Shown piece after piece: positions 34,246 to 47,020 of a DNA stretch of 64,000 nt. Every line of letters starts with the position of its first letter. Positions within the stretch are counted from its first letter, which is position 1. Under the pieces are notes generated by a model. That model searched no databases. It was given only the letters and a program-made list of their open reading frames with translations, and was not told the origin of the DNA. This DNA is from Taxawa tesnikishii (nom. ined.). Taxonomy: Eukaryota; Ascomycota; Dothideomycetes; Dothideales. Made by a program: the position numbers and the translations under genes. The stretch is from positions 2,480,001 through 2,544,000 of the forward strand of contig JAPDRO010000001.1 in assembly GCA_030247885.1 (NCBI GenBank), read 5' to 3'.

Positions 34246-35030
34246 GGTCTCGAAGGGAAGCGTGGTAATCCTTCTCACGGACGATCAAAACCTCTCCTGC
34301 TGCGGTGTGTGTTGCTCCGCGAGTCAGACTTCGGCGGCTACTGGCCCGCAAAGCCTATACAGCCTACGTGCAACAGCCTCCGACAGGGGAATAGATTGGT
34401 ATACGGGCCTCGCCTGTGCAGAGGAGCGTTTGGGGATCAGTGCGACTGGGCGATGAGGTGAGGTTAAGCCGCGGTTGGTACGGCTTGGATCATGCAAGGC
34501 GCCTAGGCTACTGACTGGAGCGCCCGCAAACGCGCAAAAAAGGCAGGGAAGGAGACGGGGGAGCACATGACTGCTGTTGAGTGATCGTCACGGCCTGGTG
34601 GCAGGAGTTCCTGGCCGGACACCTCACGCCGCGTGCCGACTAAACTAGATGAGTATTTTCTCCGCGTCCCCCGCATGCGGCGCATGGAAAATTGGGGGTT
34701 CGATGTTGCGGATGCCAGGTGACGATTGGTGGAAATCTCTATGTTACATGGCCTGCTTCCTGCCATTATGCAACATGCAAGCAAATGACCTCCGCTTAAG
34801 GCGTGTCCCTGCCCAGGGCCTCTCCACCAGCATGAAAAGAAAAGCTTTCGAGCCCTGGCTCGGGTCAACTGTACGAGACTTCAATATATATATACACACA
34901 CATATTCGAGCCGAGTCCCCGTATCGTAGGTGGACTTTTTCCACTTCAAGCATCTGTTCGACCACTATTCGGCTCTGGAGCCTGCATTCCGTTCACTCGA
35001 GAGGCTCCTTCTTGTGACCCCATCGTCAGA
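34246..35030. other. Divergent promoter region, TANGO2 / sugar porter
   Basis: About 785 bp between the two start codons. It contains an AT/AC stretch near 34883-34902. No coding signal seen. Confidence 0.5.
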
Positions 35031-36795
35031 ATGGGTAAGACGTACAACATCTTGTTGGCTTGCTTCGCCGCGACAGGGTATGCACTTTTTTTTCAAACTC
35101 AGCAGTCACAAACCATCAATCTGATGACTTCTCAGCTCGTTCCTGTTCGGTTACGACTCTGGTGTGATGACGGATGTCATTGCATCTCCCAACTTCCTCA
35201 ACTACTTCCACACGGAGGACACCTCTCCGATCATCGGTGCCATCAACTCGACCTTCAGCGGAGGTGCCGTTTTCGGCTCCCTCATGGGTGGTCTGACCAT
35301 GGACCGCTTGGGTCGCAGGAAAACGATTCAGATCGGTGCTCTCGTTGCCGCAATCGGCGCCATCCTGCAGTGCGCTGCAGTCGACCTTGCAATGATTCTC
35401 GTCGGCCGTATTATTTCCGGATGGGCTGTAAGTGGTTTGATCGACCGCACAACTTTTCGTAATCGTGCTGGTAGCTAATCTTGGTCGGTTAAGGTGGGTA
35501 TCATGTCCATGTCCGTCCCAGTCTACCAGGCCGAATGCGCACACCCCGCATGCGTGGTCTCATTGTCGGATTGACTCAGCAGATGATTGGTGTCGGGTTC
35601 ATCGTGTCCACCTGGATCGGATACGGGTCCCTCCACGCTCCGGATTCCAACTCTGTGCAATGGAGGTGAGTGGGCGCGTGTTGTTGGATCTTGGGTGTTT
35701 GATGCTTATGTTTTTTTACACAGGTTCCCGCTTGCTTTCCAAGCACTGCCCTCTCTCGTGCTCCTCGCCGGACTTTTCGTGCTTCCAGAATCTCCCCGCT
35801 GGTTGATCGAGAAGGACCGCAACGAGGACGGGCTTGCCGTGCTTCAGAAGCTGCACGGCCAGGAGCCAGAGGACTGGATCATGGCGGAATACAACGAGAT
35901 CAGAGCGACCATTGCGGCGGAGAGGGCAGTCACCGTGCAGAGCTGGAGCGTCATGTTCAAGGTGCCGCAGTGGAGGCTCCGCCTGATGCACGGCACTCTG
36001 GTGCAGGTGTTCACTCAGCTCACCGGTATCAACGTCATCGGCTACTACCAGACGATCATGTACAGGGCGCTCGGCATCACCGGTCACCGCAACACCCTGG
36101 TCGCCGGCATCTACAACGTCGTGGGCCCGATCACAAACTTCTTCTTCATCACCTTCTTCTTGGACAGAGTGGGCAGGAGAAAGCCGCTTCTCTTCGGTGC
36201 CGCAGGCATCACCATCGCCCTCATCTGCGAGGCCGTCATCAACTCGCAAAACGTCGACGGAACGCGTCACGGCCTCTCGATCGCCGGCGTCTTCTTCCTG
36301 TTCCTGGTCTCCTGCATCTTCTCCGTCTCGTTCGGCCCCATTTCGTGGGTATACATGTGAGTAGTTCGGCGGTGCCCCGATAACTTCCTAAAAAATAGCA
36401 CGAGAGCTGACAGCTGGTTCGTTTTTCATTGCAGGTCCGAAGTCATGCCCATGCAGATCCGCGGTCGCGGCAACGCGTTCGCTACCGGCATCGGCAACTG
36501 GCTCGTCAGCACCCTCTTCGCGCAAGTCAGTCCGATCGCTTTGGGCAAGATCGGGTGGAAGTACTACTTCGTGTTCTGCGCGTTCAACATCGTCGTCACC
36601 ATCCCAACGGTTTTCTTCGTCTTCAAGGAGACGAACCAGTTGAGTTTGGAAGAGATTGACTTGCTGTTCGGCGAGAGAGCTCTGGGTAACCTTCCCGAGA
36701 ACCTCGCCGAGAAGGACGTGGACGACGTGATTCGTAATGCTAGTGTCGGAAACGGAAAGGCGGCGGGAGTGAGCACGCATGAGGACAAGGTGTAG
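35031..36795 (+). CDS. MFS sugar porter (hexose/quinate type)
   Basis: Five exons: 35031-35077, 35136-35427, 35494-35665, 35724-36356, 36435-36795; all introns are 58-78 nt with good GT..AG ends. Sugar porter motifs in order: SFLFGYDSGVM in helix 1, DRLGRRKT in loop 2-3, GRIISGWAVGI, PVYQAE, PESPRWLI, the substrate-site QLTGINVIGYYQT in helix 7, DRVGRRKPL in loop 8-9, SEVMPMQIRGRGNA, and KETNQLSLEEID in place of the PETKG-like ending. It should import a monosaccharide or related polyol/acid across the plasma membrane by proton symport. After AECAHP the frame slips at a four-C run (35544-35547) and resumes as RMRGLIVGLTQQ. Confidence 0.92.
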
Positions 36796-37164
36796 AGGCG
36801 CTGCTGCGTCTGGACGAACGTACGTACGGGGATGATTTGAATAGGCTCTCAGATGTGACCCTTTGCGGCTTTTTGTGAGGTCTGCAAAGGAATCGAATGT
36901 CGGTCGAGCCGATCCAACTCACTCTTGTCTTATCAACGTGATACGACCTTGAGCTGTAGGTCAAGTGTCGAGCGCGCTTGACACCAAAGGGAAGAAGCCC
37001 AGCTCAGATAATGCGAAAGAGTCTCGACCGTCAGAATGAGAAAATCAAAGTTCATCCGTTATACCACATGAACTGAACTGCATGATCGTTTCCATTTCCA
37101 ATCCCGGACGCTCCCACGCCAGACCCTTTGGGAAGGAAAAAAAACAGTGGCATTTGCCAATATC
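36796..37164. other. Intergenic between convergent genes, about 370 bp
   Basis: 3' flanks only; no other feature seen. Confidence 0.5.
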
Positions 37165-38022
37165 CTACATATTCTCCCTGAACATGCTCCTTCTCTCCGT
37201 CGGGCTGTCGTCGTTGCTGACAGCGCCCAAACTCTGCTGTTGCCTGTGACCTCTGGCGCCGGCGCCCGCGCTCGCCGTATCAACCATGGGCCGCGGACTC
37301 ATTCCTCGCAAGTTCATGTCGCTCCTTTCCGCCTCGTCGCCGAAAGGGTTGCCGCGTGCTCCTCCGCCCATCTCTTCATCATACCGGTGATCCAGCTCCC
37401 GCTGCCTGCTCCTACTCCTGCCCCTACCCTCCTCGATCCCGCCAACGCCGACGTTACCTCCACCGTACCCTCCCCACCGTACGGGCCCGTGGCGGGATCC
37501 TGCAGCCCGAGCTCCTGCTCCTCGTAGTACCCGCCGTAATCGGCTTCGTTCCCGACGCGCGTGTCCCAGGCCTCGTCCGGATCCAGGGGCCCGAAACCGC
37601 GTCTGTCTCGACCACGTCCTCCCCCTCCGCCGTAGCCCGTCGATTCGTACGCGCCGCCGGCCGTCCGTCCGTTCCGGAACCGATCGATCTTGGACGTGAA
37701 CCAGCCCTGGATGCCGCCTGGAGCGGGAGCGGGAGCCGTGTAGGTACTGTTGTTTGCGCGGGAGGAGCGCGCGAAGGGATTTAGCGACGGTGCTGGGAGA
37801 CCGAGGCGGCGCGCGCGGTACTGAGTGAATCTGTAGACGGAGGGGTTAGTGAGGCTGAAGGAGGCCGGCCGCGGAGATGGAGTATGGGCAATTGAGGAAG
37901 GCGCGGTTTGTGGAAACGTACATGATCCAGCCTACGGCGGCTATGAGGGCGAGGACAACGAGTACGATGATGAAGATGGCCCACCCGGAGGGCCCGTGGT
38001 GGTCGTCGTGGTCGTCAGCCAT
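37165..38022 (-). CDS. Single-pass membrane protein, conserved fungal type, function unknown
   Basis: Exon 1 (37922-38022) encodes a short Asp/His-rich N terminus and one transmembrane helix (WAIFIIVLVVLALIAAVGWI). A 91-nt intron (37831-37921) leads into FTQYRARRLGLPAPSLNPF. The cytoplasmic part has GRDRRGFGPLDPDEAWDTRVG, YYEEQELGLQDP and ends SPTERRSMFRENM. I recall this layout from filamentous fungi, where relatives are sometimes labelled acid phosphatase-like without any visible catalytic motif. The frame slips at a four-base run (37472-37475), after PYGG, and continues as YGGGNVGVGG. About 255 residues in all. Positive-inside charge suggests a short outside N terminus. Confidence 0.78.
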
Positions 38023-38189
38023 CAGCTTTCTGAGAGGCTCATAGAGTTGCTGTCAAAGGGTGGATGTAGGACCTGCGCGCTGCTGCAATTAAGGGTCGTC
38101 GAAATGGTTCAATCGAGCCGTTCTCAAGGGGAAGATTGTATGGATTGCAATGTATGGCGGGAGTGAGGGTAAGGTAAGGCTAGGCGGGT

Positions 38190-38209
38190 GCTTGCTTGCT
38201 TGCTTGCTT
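38190..38209. repeat. GCTT microsatellite, 5 units
   Basis: Perfect five-copy tetranucleotide repeat, directly visible. Confidence 0.9.
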
Positions 38210-38460
38210 CAAGCTACGTCAATCACGTGCAGCAAGCTTTCCGCGCAGACGCTAACTCGGCGCGTTCTCAGCGTGTTACATAGGGATTCTCTGTTACGTG
38301 GGTTTGTGCTGTTTGCACTCACTGCCATGTGCCATGTGCCATTGGATGAGCCTTGACATAGTGGCATGATATGATAGGGATGGGAGAGTTTCCAGCTGTA
38401 GCGATGTCCTGGCTGCTCATGCTCGTGACAATGTCCTTAAGCAGTAATAGCGTCTTCTAC

Positions 38461-38500
38461 TTCTCTTCTTCTCTTCTTCTCTTCTTCTCTTCTTCTCTTC
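38461..38500. repeat. TTCTC pentanucleotide pyrimidine repeat, about 8 units
   Basis: Near-perfect pure pyrimidine tract about 220 bp upstream of the next start codon. Confidence 0.9.
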
Positions 38501-38722
38501 CTCTTTGCCTTTGATCTTGCAGTAACGATGACCTTCGACCTTCGGCCTTCGACCTTCGTTCTGGCATTCCCCGAGCCGCACAGACATACGTCATCGCGCT
38601 AGCTCCGAAGCAGCCCCGTCCTCTCCGAGCTCTACAGCTCTCCAGCTCTTCAGCTCAAAACATCTCCAAAGTTCATCTATCAATCCTCTAAACTGATCAG
38701 TCATTCCAAGCACCAATTCATC

Positions 38723-39399
38723 ATGTCTCTCTCACGCTCTGTATTCAACTCTGCCCTGCGCCCATTCGTTCGGGCACCTCTCTCCTCGCGTCTCCCCATC
38801 AGCGCCCAGCGCTTTGCATCTCAAGACTACGGTTCCGGCTCTGGAGACCCGGTGGGCGAGAACCCTCAGGACCAAGGCGCCAATCCATCTGCCGACCTCG
38901 AGCATCCAGGTCCACCACCACCAAAGGTTGGCCAAAACACTGGCTCCACGCCGACCAAGGGCACAAGTAGCGGCCACAACACCGAGGAGCCAGCACAAGG
39001 CAAGTCGCAAGCCGATGTCAGCACCGGCAACACGGGGAGCGATTCCCTGAAGAGCTCCAATGGGAAGCGGGGATTCCACACCAGCGCCAGGCAACTGAAC
39101 GACGAGTTGAGGAGCAAGAAGACCCAAGGTGCGCAGCCCAAGATCCTGAACGAATCGCCGCCGGAGAACCCGAGTGAGGACGTCAAGAAACACAACGCGG
39201 ATATGGAACAGAGGGCTGAGCAGGCGACTGAAAAGGTTAGCGATGAGGACGCCCAGAAGGATAAGGTCGGAAAGGGCTTTTGGTGAGTTTTACCTGTCGT
39301 ATCTCCCGATGATGATGATGATGATGATGTGCACTTGACTGACTCTGCTTCTCCTCACACTACAGGTCCGGACACGGTGGTGCTGACAGGCAGCCATGA
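38723..39399 (+). CDS. Small mitochondrial-targeted protein of unknown function
   Basis: Two exons, 38723-39282 and 39366-39399; the 83-nt intron adds the final residues SGHGGADRQP. 197 residues. The N terminus (SRSVFNSALRPFVRAPLSS) is Arg/Ser-rich without acids, a clear mitochondrial presequence. The middle is Gly/Pro/Ser/Thr-rich and disordered. Around residue 115 a second motif, KRGFHTSARQL, looks like a mitochondrial processing site, followed by a charged helical C terminus. No enzymatic motif. The intron carries a GAT repeat. Confidence 0.75.
39308..39329. repeat. GAT trinucleotide microsatellite, 7 units, intronic
   Basis: Perfect repeat inside the intron of the 38723-39399 gene. Confidence 0.95.
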
Positions 39400-41330
39400 G
39401 TTTTCCATGAACACGAACCTTTCTCTGTAAAATAGCAACGATATTGCGTGGCGTTGAAGATCGCTTGTACAAACCATGACCTCGACTTTCGAACGCTTCA
39501 TATCTCCAATCCGTCCTGCAACGTGAAGCTGAAGTGAAGCTGAAACGAGCTCGAGTGGGGCTTGGGTGAAGTTCAGGTTAAGTACCGACAACCGTTCACA
39601 TCCGACTGTTAGTGGAACAGGATGGTACGGTGTTCCATAAACGGAGCACCTGCTGCCTGCGTAATTCGGGTGCGCGCACTTCCTGCCGTCAGGAAGCCGT
39701 AGGCAGAAAGTTCAGACTAGGTTATAAGAACTTCGTGCCGTCCGTCGAATTTCCGCTCTGAAACACACGTGTAGGCACGCCCTTCCTGCCGTTGCTAGCT
39801 CTTGCGCTCGTTCGATGAAAGCGCTTGTGTATAGCACGAGCACATGTCCACCCTAACACGGATCACACCACCTGCTACATTCGCAAGATCAAAGACTTAT
39901 ACCAGCTCCCTCCCCAATTGTCAGATCCTGTCCCACCGTTGTGATCTGATCTGCATCGACGGATTTGATCCAGAATACCTTCAAGCCCGGATGTGAAGAT
40001 GGCATCCTTCCGACAATGTCATCCTGGCTCACCTCCGGCTTTCACACCACGGCCAAATGTACCATGCCCGCGTTGACGACCCCGAACAACAACAACACCT
40101 CTCAATCATCACAGGGGCGCCAACCCGAGTTCATGGGATCCCCGGTAATCACTACCTTGACGAGACCACTGGCAAAGAAGTCATGGGTTCTTGACGACTC
40201 TGACACGGAAGGCTCGACTATCCTGGAAGCAGATGGGCCCAATGCCTGCGTCGCATGTGGCCGACAAATCCCAGCCAAATATAAATCGAGAAAAAGATGC
40301 ACCAAACCACGGTACCGCCACCTTCAAAAAAAAAGGGGGTGCGATCCACTCTCCCGCTCAAACACGCAAACGAACTGCTCTCCCGACAGAGCACGGGGCA
40401 CCGTCGACGTGGAGCAGTGGCCGCGCACCGTCCAACCCGACCACGCTATTCCCGGTGAAGCCTGTCCATCTTCGTGCTTGACGCCGGATACCGAGAACTG
40501 CCTCCAAGATAGACGGTGCTGGCCCCCTTTTTCCCACCTAACATCTCTCGGGGACTAGATTCAGCACAAGTAACCTCTCCGAGGCCCTCACGGGTTCTCA
40601 CGTCCCGAGTCGTCATCGAGCCGTGTGACATCCGATCTGGCAGCGGCAGCGCCGGTCACTTGCTAACAGGCTCCCTCTCTCCCTCTCTCTCTGCAACTCG
40701 AGGTTCGTTGTCTTGAGTTTAGCGGCATGAAACATGCACTGTCTGGGAGCTTTTCTGTCCCCAACCGACTCCCGTAAAGTCCGTAATCGTTGCTGCAGAT
40801 GGTGTCGATATAGGTGACTTCGGCACGTTTGGCGGCAGGGGATTTTTGCTTTGTTAATGTCGAAGTCTGTACCGCACCGTCCGTCGCAACATCGAAGAAA
40901 ACGCAGGATACGACAAAACAAGGTGGCAAGGCACGAGCAATGCATTCGAAGCTTGATACCAAAGGCTAGACTAGGCAGCCGCCTTGATCGGACGCCTTGT
41001 GGACTTCTTCCCGATCAAGATCCATCAAGCGTGAGATTTAACGTATTCCGCGGTGTAACAAAATAGGTAGGGTTGCTGGAGAAAAACTGGATCGAGAAGC
41101 GTTGTTGATACGCAGAGACAAAGACTGCTATACAGCTCGAGAGAAAGGAATTGGGAAAAAAGGTCATTAGCACGCGCATTAGTCGTATCCATCGTTCCAA
41201 ACTCCATGCTTTCCCAACGCAAGCACAATCCCGATCCAAGCACAACACAAGAGAGAAACACCGCCCAAGCAAACGCACCGTATGCCACGTGTCCCGTCTT
41301 CCCTTCGGTCTGTAATCCAATTCCACCCGC
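39400..41330. other. Intergenic, about 1.9 kb
   Basis: Apart from the weak open frame at 40016-40558, nothing coding is seen. A run of nine A followed by five G occurs at about 40325-40340. Confidence 0.45.
40016..40558 (+). CDS. Doubtful hypothetical protein
   Basis: An open frame of about 180 codons from an ATG at 40016. The first 90 residues look plausible (LDDSDTEGSTILEADGPNAC, then CGRQIPAKYKSRKRC, a possible single Cys pair). After the A9/G5 homopolymer near 40330 the sequence turns Cys/Pro/Arg-rich and unconvincing. Either a small real gene whose 3' half is misread, or chance. Confidence 0.22.
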   Translation: MSSWLTSGFHTTAKCTMPALTTPNNNNTSQSSQGRQPEFMGSPVITTLTRPLAKKSWVLDDSDTEGSTILEADGPNACVACGRQIPAKYKSRKRCTKPRYRHLQKKRGCDPLSRSNTQTNCSPDRARGTVDVEQWPRTVQPDHAIPGEACPSSCLTPDTENCLQDRRCWPPFSHLTSLGD

Positions 41331-44300
41331 TTACTCCTTCAACTGCGCCCTTAATCCCACAACCTCCCTCTTGAGCCTCGCATTGTCTCTCCTGAGTCTC
41401 GCCGCCTCCTCCTGGCCCTCTCTGATCTTACGCCTCAACTCCTCGACGCCCTCACCGCTCTTCACGACCTTCAGCACGCGGCTCAACTCGTCGTTGAACT
41501 TCTGGTACAGGGCTTCGTTCTCCGCGTTCGCGTCGCGGTACAGCTCGTCCAGCTTTCTCGCCTTCGCTTCAGATACGGCGAGGGAGGAGGAAAGGTCCGC
41601 TTGTATGCTGTCGGTGCGGTTGTTCAGGGGGCGATGAGAGAGGACAGGGTGGATTCGAGAGCAGCGAGGCGGGAGCTTAGTTCTGCAGCTGATGGATGGG
41701 CATTGGCGGAAGTTATGGATGGAGCTGGGGATGACCGGATGGTGTAAGGGGAAGAGGCCAGTCCGGACTTGCCACGCACAGAGCCTACACGACCGGGCCC
41801 CAGTGCGGTGATCTCGTCACCGATACGCGAGAGCTCGTCTTGAAGTGTGTTCTGTGTGCTGGTGATGGCTTTCTGTTCCGTTTGCAAGCGCTCGCGCAGT
41901 TTTTGCGGCGACTGCATGCGCAGTTTCCGTGTTGGGGTCGAGACGGCTGACGGAGGCGGCATGCTTGCTGACTCGTTCTCCTTGGACTTGGTCGAAAGTG
42001 AGGAGGCGGGCTTGATCTTCATAGTATTACCCGTGTTTGGCCGTTCGGAGAGACCGGTGCGGACGGGAACAGGAGTTGAGGAAGGGGCACGCTCGGACCG
42101 TGGCGCGAGCGTGGGGATGTTTGAGTGTCGGAGGGAGGCGTGGGTGGTGATGGTAACTTCATCGGAGGGCTGCTTGCTCAAACTGCGCGGCCGCCCAGTC
42201 GGGATCTGACTCGGCGCTTGAGGCGAGCTTGGTGAGTTCTCCTTGCGAAACGAGGATGGCAAGCGCGAGCGGGGACTGTCACGGACGGGTGAGCCGAATC
42301 TCGCGTTAGTGCCATGAACCGATGCTGTCTTGGTCGGCGTGGGCGCTGTTGTCCCGCCGTTCCACCAAGCGTTGCCGGAAGTGGCCGCAGGTGGTTCCAT
42401 CTTCCTAGCTGGTGAGGGCGTGAAAAGCGGCGAGCCGGTGATGTTCAGGTCCAGCGTCTTGAGATCCGATAGAGAGCTTCTACGCTTCTTCTTCGGTATG
42501 CCACTGGACTGTGGTGTTGTGTGTTCGCCAATGGTTCCCAGTGGCGAGTTCTGGATGAAAGAACTAGCATCTTGAGACGCTGGTCGCTCGAAGGGATACG
42601 CTCCCAACACCTTTGGTCTGTCCTGCGAATTCGGACGTTGTGGAGTCATACGTGAGTCCATGTCTGTAGATTTTGTCCTCTGAAGAGAACCTTTGAGATG
42701 CTCGGAGGATCACCGCGAGTGCTCTTGCTGAGGGTGCGCGCGAAGAAGCCGGATTTCGAGTCGTTCTCCGACTTGCTGTTCTCCCGTGCGAGCGTACCGA
42801 AGCCAAACTTCTTGCGCAAAGACGATGTGTTGGAGGTCAAAGATCCGGTGTTGACGGAACGGGAGCGGGTATGTCCATTTCCTGATCCTGTTGTTGGCTT
42901 GACCTCTTGTACTTCGACTGTCTCACCGAAGAGAGATTCCATGTCCTCTACGAAGCGGTCAATGAGTGACACAAAACTCATCACGTCCGCTTCGGGTGCT
43001 AGCACTTCTACGAACGCCGCAGTGAGGATTCCCCGGTCTCCGTCGTTGCCAGTGCCGTCAAGCAGCTCTGCAAGCAGCTTAATCACACCCTTTAGGGCTC
43101 GCTGGTTTTGAGGGACCATGTTGTGGAAGGTATCCTTGAAGTACTTCTCGAATTCCACAGGGAACAGTGTTTCCGCTTTCGACTGTATCGCCTCCAATAT
43201 AGGCAATGGCATGACTGGTCCAAAGTGGTCTTGCCAGACGACATTGAGGAATTTCTCAAAGGCTGCGAACAGTACATCGACCGAAGCTTGAGCAGGGTAG
43301 ACCATGTTCTGCGGCTCTTCAAGCAGAGAGTTGTAAAGGTCGTTCACAGCAAGCTCATCAGCATTGATTCTCCCTCGTATGACTTTGCCTACCACATTAC
43401 CCTTTCTATGAAGAAGCGCCAGCAGATACGATGACAGTGTGTCTTCGAGCCTGTTTGTCGGCGCGGCGGATACAGCGATGGGTTCAAGGCGTGTTGCGGG
43501 ATTTGAACCCGGTTGGTCTTTGAGGTCGGTCGACTTTGGTCCTTGCTAGTCGGTCTCGAAGCAGAAGTGGCAGGAGGCGGCAGGACGGGTGCATCGGTGA
43601 TCACCGCAGTAGAGTTGTGCAGCTTCTTGGCCCCGCTTGGCTGATGACTCAAGATCGAACTGGACACCAGGTTTGAAATCATCTTCACCGGTGAACGGGG
43701 TCGGTGCGTGTACTCGCCACGTTGAGGAGCAGTCGAGTTTCCTACCGCAGAAGCTGGTCCGGAGTGAAGACGAGAGCACTCCAGTATCTGTTGATTCCGC
43801 ACCACAAAGCAACCGGTCAAGGGTGGGTATCTGATGGAAAAGCGGGCGTGGAGTAGATGCGTTACTGCTCGTGCGGTCAGCCATGACGTCTAGTTGTAGT
43901 ATAGATACAGACTCACATCGCCGTGTTAGCACAGGTAGGAACTCGGTTTCTGTAACGCGATCACGAGTTCCGCTCATCAATATGCTGTCCATTGCGACTT
44001 GCCAGAAGCCATTACCGAGATTGAACACAGAGATAACAGCTTCGACGCCGTCTTCTCCAGCTTTCACGAGAGTTTCATGCTTTGCGGGGTCGAAAACAAT
44101 CCGGATAGGCGCTGAACCATTTCCTGCTGTCTCAAACGGTACAGAAGGGCTTTCGTAAACGGCATTGAAAAGCCCCAATTCGCCTGTTGCAGGTGGTGCG
44201 CTACGCACTTCCCAAGTGGGGCTCTCCCGGACGGTCTCCGTGAATCGACCTTCTACTCTGGCCTTCGTCATCTCCTCGAGAAATCTGGAAGCCTTGCCGG

Positions 44301-46122
44301 CGTACACGCCCTCCAGAAGGTAGACGCGATCAGAAGATGGGCGTACATGTTCAGGGCTCTGAGGATCCATTTTCGGCAACACAGAAAGCGCCGAGTTATC
44401 GAGAAATTCAGCTACATTCATGTCGTCAAGCGCAAACACTTCGGCAAACTTCAAGCTCGACGGTGTACGTGGCCTGGAATCGCGTGCTGCTGGCTTGTCC
44501 AACTCAGCAATGAAAGCCCGCGCAGATAGGGCTTGAGAATTTGTCTTTTCCACCGAGATAAGGCAATTGGAAAAGAGAAGTAGAAGGCCAGAAGGTCCAC
44601 GGCACTCGGTGGGTTCGTATGGCGGATCCAACTCTACCATATCCACGACTGAAACAAGTCTCCCCAGCGATTGGAGTTCTTGGGGCCATGAGCGGACCAA
44701 GAGGTTTAGGCGATCCTGCATGTTAGCCTGCTCGGCTCCGGAAGCGTCCTGAGAGCATATCTCGGATACCAGATCGCGCGCCTTCAGCAAGGACTTGATT
44801 GCAGGATGCGCAACAGGAAGCTGTTTAGCAATAGTGTCGATGTAGAGGGTGTAACGTGGCAGGCGCTGAACAGGCTCGATGAGCAAAGACATGAGTCTCT
44901 TCTCTCCAATCTCACGAATAGCATCTGCCACTGTGGGATCGGCTGATTTGGAGAGCTGTTTGAGCAAGAGGGAGGACTTCGAATGTGCCTGCATGTATTC
45001 CGGATAGCTTCCAGCAAACTTGGGCAGCCATTCTAGAAGGCATTTCGCGAATTGGCGTGCGCCCGTCGGGTCCACCAAGCTACCTGTCTGCGGAGGAGTT
45101 GCGACGTCCGTTTCACCTTGGATGTCCGCTATAGCTGCTTCTTCGGTCTCATCCATAACGGCCTTGATTGCATCGAGGAAGCCACTGTTCGCTTCGAAGA
45201 TCTCGTTCAGGCAGGACGGGAACAACTCTTCAACAGCCCGCTGTGCTGGGCTTGCTACCGGAATTGCTTCGTTCGCTGGGGCCGTCCTGTCTCGCAGTTG
45301 CTGAGCCACGTCATGGACCAACTGTGACAGCTTGCTGACATAGCTGTCCTCGGTGTCCACAAGCTCACACATCTCCTTCCTTACAGTCTCTTTCTGATCG
45401 CTAGAAAACGTGCGACTGCGCCCGATCGCCGTTGGTCGCGAAGGGGCGCGTTTCAGTTTCGAAGTGGGTATGAATCCTGGTTCACCGAGCAGTTTTATCA
45501 AGGGTGCATATTCCATATATCTCTGTGCGAGGATTTGGTCTTCCGTGATCTCGTCCGGCGCAATGCTGTCTCTGCCAGACTTGACTTGATGGACCGAACC
45601 AGGCGGGAGTACAACATCCAGATCCAGCCAAGACACACTCTCTTCCCCCAGCGCCCTTTGTATGTCTTCCGTGACTTCTTGTTTGTTCTCCACCAGAGTC
45701 ATCTTGCTGACGAGGGCGCTGACATGCGCGTTACCGAACAGCATAGCTTCAAAGGGCGTCGCTGCTTTCTTCGAGCCATGCATATGGAGTTTGAAGCGTT
45801 CCTTCACTGCCTGCGGTAGTTCTCTGAAATATTTGGCGAGTCCGAATGCCAATCCTCGCCGGATCTCATCACTCTGCTCTTCGTAAGGTAACTGGCTAAC
45901 AGCGCCATATTCGGGGCTCGAGGGAGAGACAGCCAATCGCGGATAGTATGCAAAACCTGCCGGAGTAAGGACGTGGATTTGAACACGCGAAGTCGCGGCA
46001 CCAATGCTGGCCGCCGGACCGTAGAAGACCAGTACTTGAGCATTCTTGAGGAAAGGATCGGTGGTATGGAACAAGGTGAGCTCGCCAGTCAGAGCTGGCG
46101 GCGCAGGAATGACAGCGACCAT
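41331..46122 (-). CDS. BUD3: Bud3-like Rho guanine nucleotide exchange factor
   Basis: ATG at 46122; about 1,570 residues. Residues 1-250 form an N-terminal domain (GELTLFHTTDPFLKNAQVLV). A DH (RhoGEF) domain follows from about 250 to 500 (KEMCELVDTEDSYVSKLSQL and IEPVQRLPRYTLYIDTI, the conserved helix contacting the GTPase). A 52-nt intron lies at 43865-43916. Then RYPPLTGCFVVR, SNLVSSSILSHQPSGAKKL and GVIKLLAELLDGTGNDGDRG, a combination I know from filamentous Bud3 proteins, GEFs for Cdc42/Rho4 at septation sites. The C-terminal third is Ser/Pro-rich and ends in a coiled coil. Frame slips lie near 43446, at 42690-42691 and at 41627-41631, each explained by one missing base. Confidence 0.82.
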
Positions 46123-47020
46123 GTTGTTGACCGCAGGCCGTTACGCCAGTAGCATAACATGTACAGAAGGTCCGGTCCAAGGCCGTGCGGGTCGTCGAGT
46201 GTATGGGTCAGTATTCGTAAGGTCGTATAAACGTTAGTGCAATCTGCTGGGGACGCGTCAATTCAATGCACGTATTCGCGACGGAGAAGGGATGTAAACA
46301 GATGCGACAAGGACCGGCCTGCAGCGAAGGAAACAGCAAACGAGTGGTACTGCAAATGTTGTGAACCTTCACCTGCATAGATACACAGCAACAGAAAAGG
46401 AAAGACCAAGGTCGCCCAGTCGGCCGCCAAGCTGGCCCCGATCAACAAACACCCACGGGTAGATCCCCGTTAAGGGACAGTTTCAGAGTCCGCGCGTTTA
46501 CGGTAGCCGCGCTCTATCTTATCGCGAGCGGATCTAATCGATCGATCATGCATATCCCGTTCGACTAACACAGCTTCACGAACTACAGACTTGTCACCTG
46601 TGTCAAGCTTCACGACGCAGTTATGGCCTCCATCGTGCACGTGTCGAATGTGTTCAAGAAGGAAGAGATGACAGCCATTTGAAATGTGCAGGATGACTGT
46701 TCGGAGAAACACAAGATATCTCTCGAGACCTGGCCAAGATCCAAGTTAAAGTGCCGCAGAGTATATCATAGGTAAAATGAACGCCTCCCGCCTCGACCCT
46801 GCTCGGTGCGGAAGCCGTATCGAGGCAATACCGCTGTAGCTGCCCTGGCACTGCAGAGTGTCTATGCAGTCAGGTGAAACTCCGTAAGCCTCCTCCGTAG
46901 GTTCACACATCTGTCGAACCCTCCGTTCCCCATAAAACACCCATGGAAATGCCGCAGGCCGGAACGCTAGATAGTAATCAACCTCCCCACTAATCCCCCG
47001 TCAAGAGAAAAGAGGACCGT
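46123..47020. other. Intergenic, about 900 bp
   Basis: Between two genes on the minus strand: promoter of the Bud3-like gene and 3' flank of TMA46. No gene or tRNA seen. Confidence 0.5.

Larger units (their letters stand above)
38023..38722. other. Divergent intergenic region with simple repeats, about 700 bp
   Basis: It contains a GCTT repeat at 38190-38209, a TTCTC pyrimidine repeat at 38461-38500 and a CTTCGACCTTCGG-type repeat near 38530-38560. No gene seen. It probably holds both promoters. Confidence 0.6.

Noticed and set aside
30781-36795. Secondary metabolite or sugar-utilisation cluster around the two MFS transporters
   Set aside because: No biosynthetic enzyme, regulator or hydrolase lies between or beside them; TANGO2 is an unrelated housekeeping gene.
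43490-43520. tRNA T-arm-like sequence (ATTTGAACCCGG)
   Set aside because: It lies inside coding sequence of the Bud3-like gene and no acceptor or anticodon stem surrounds it.
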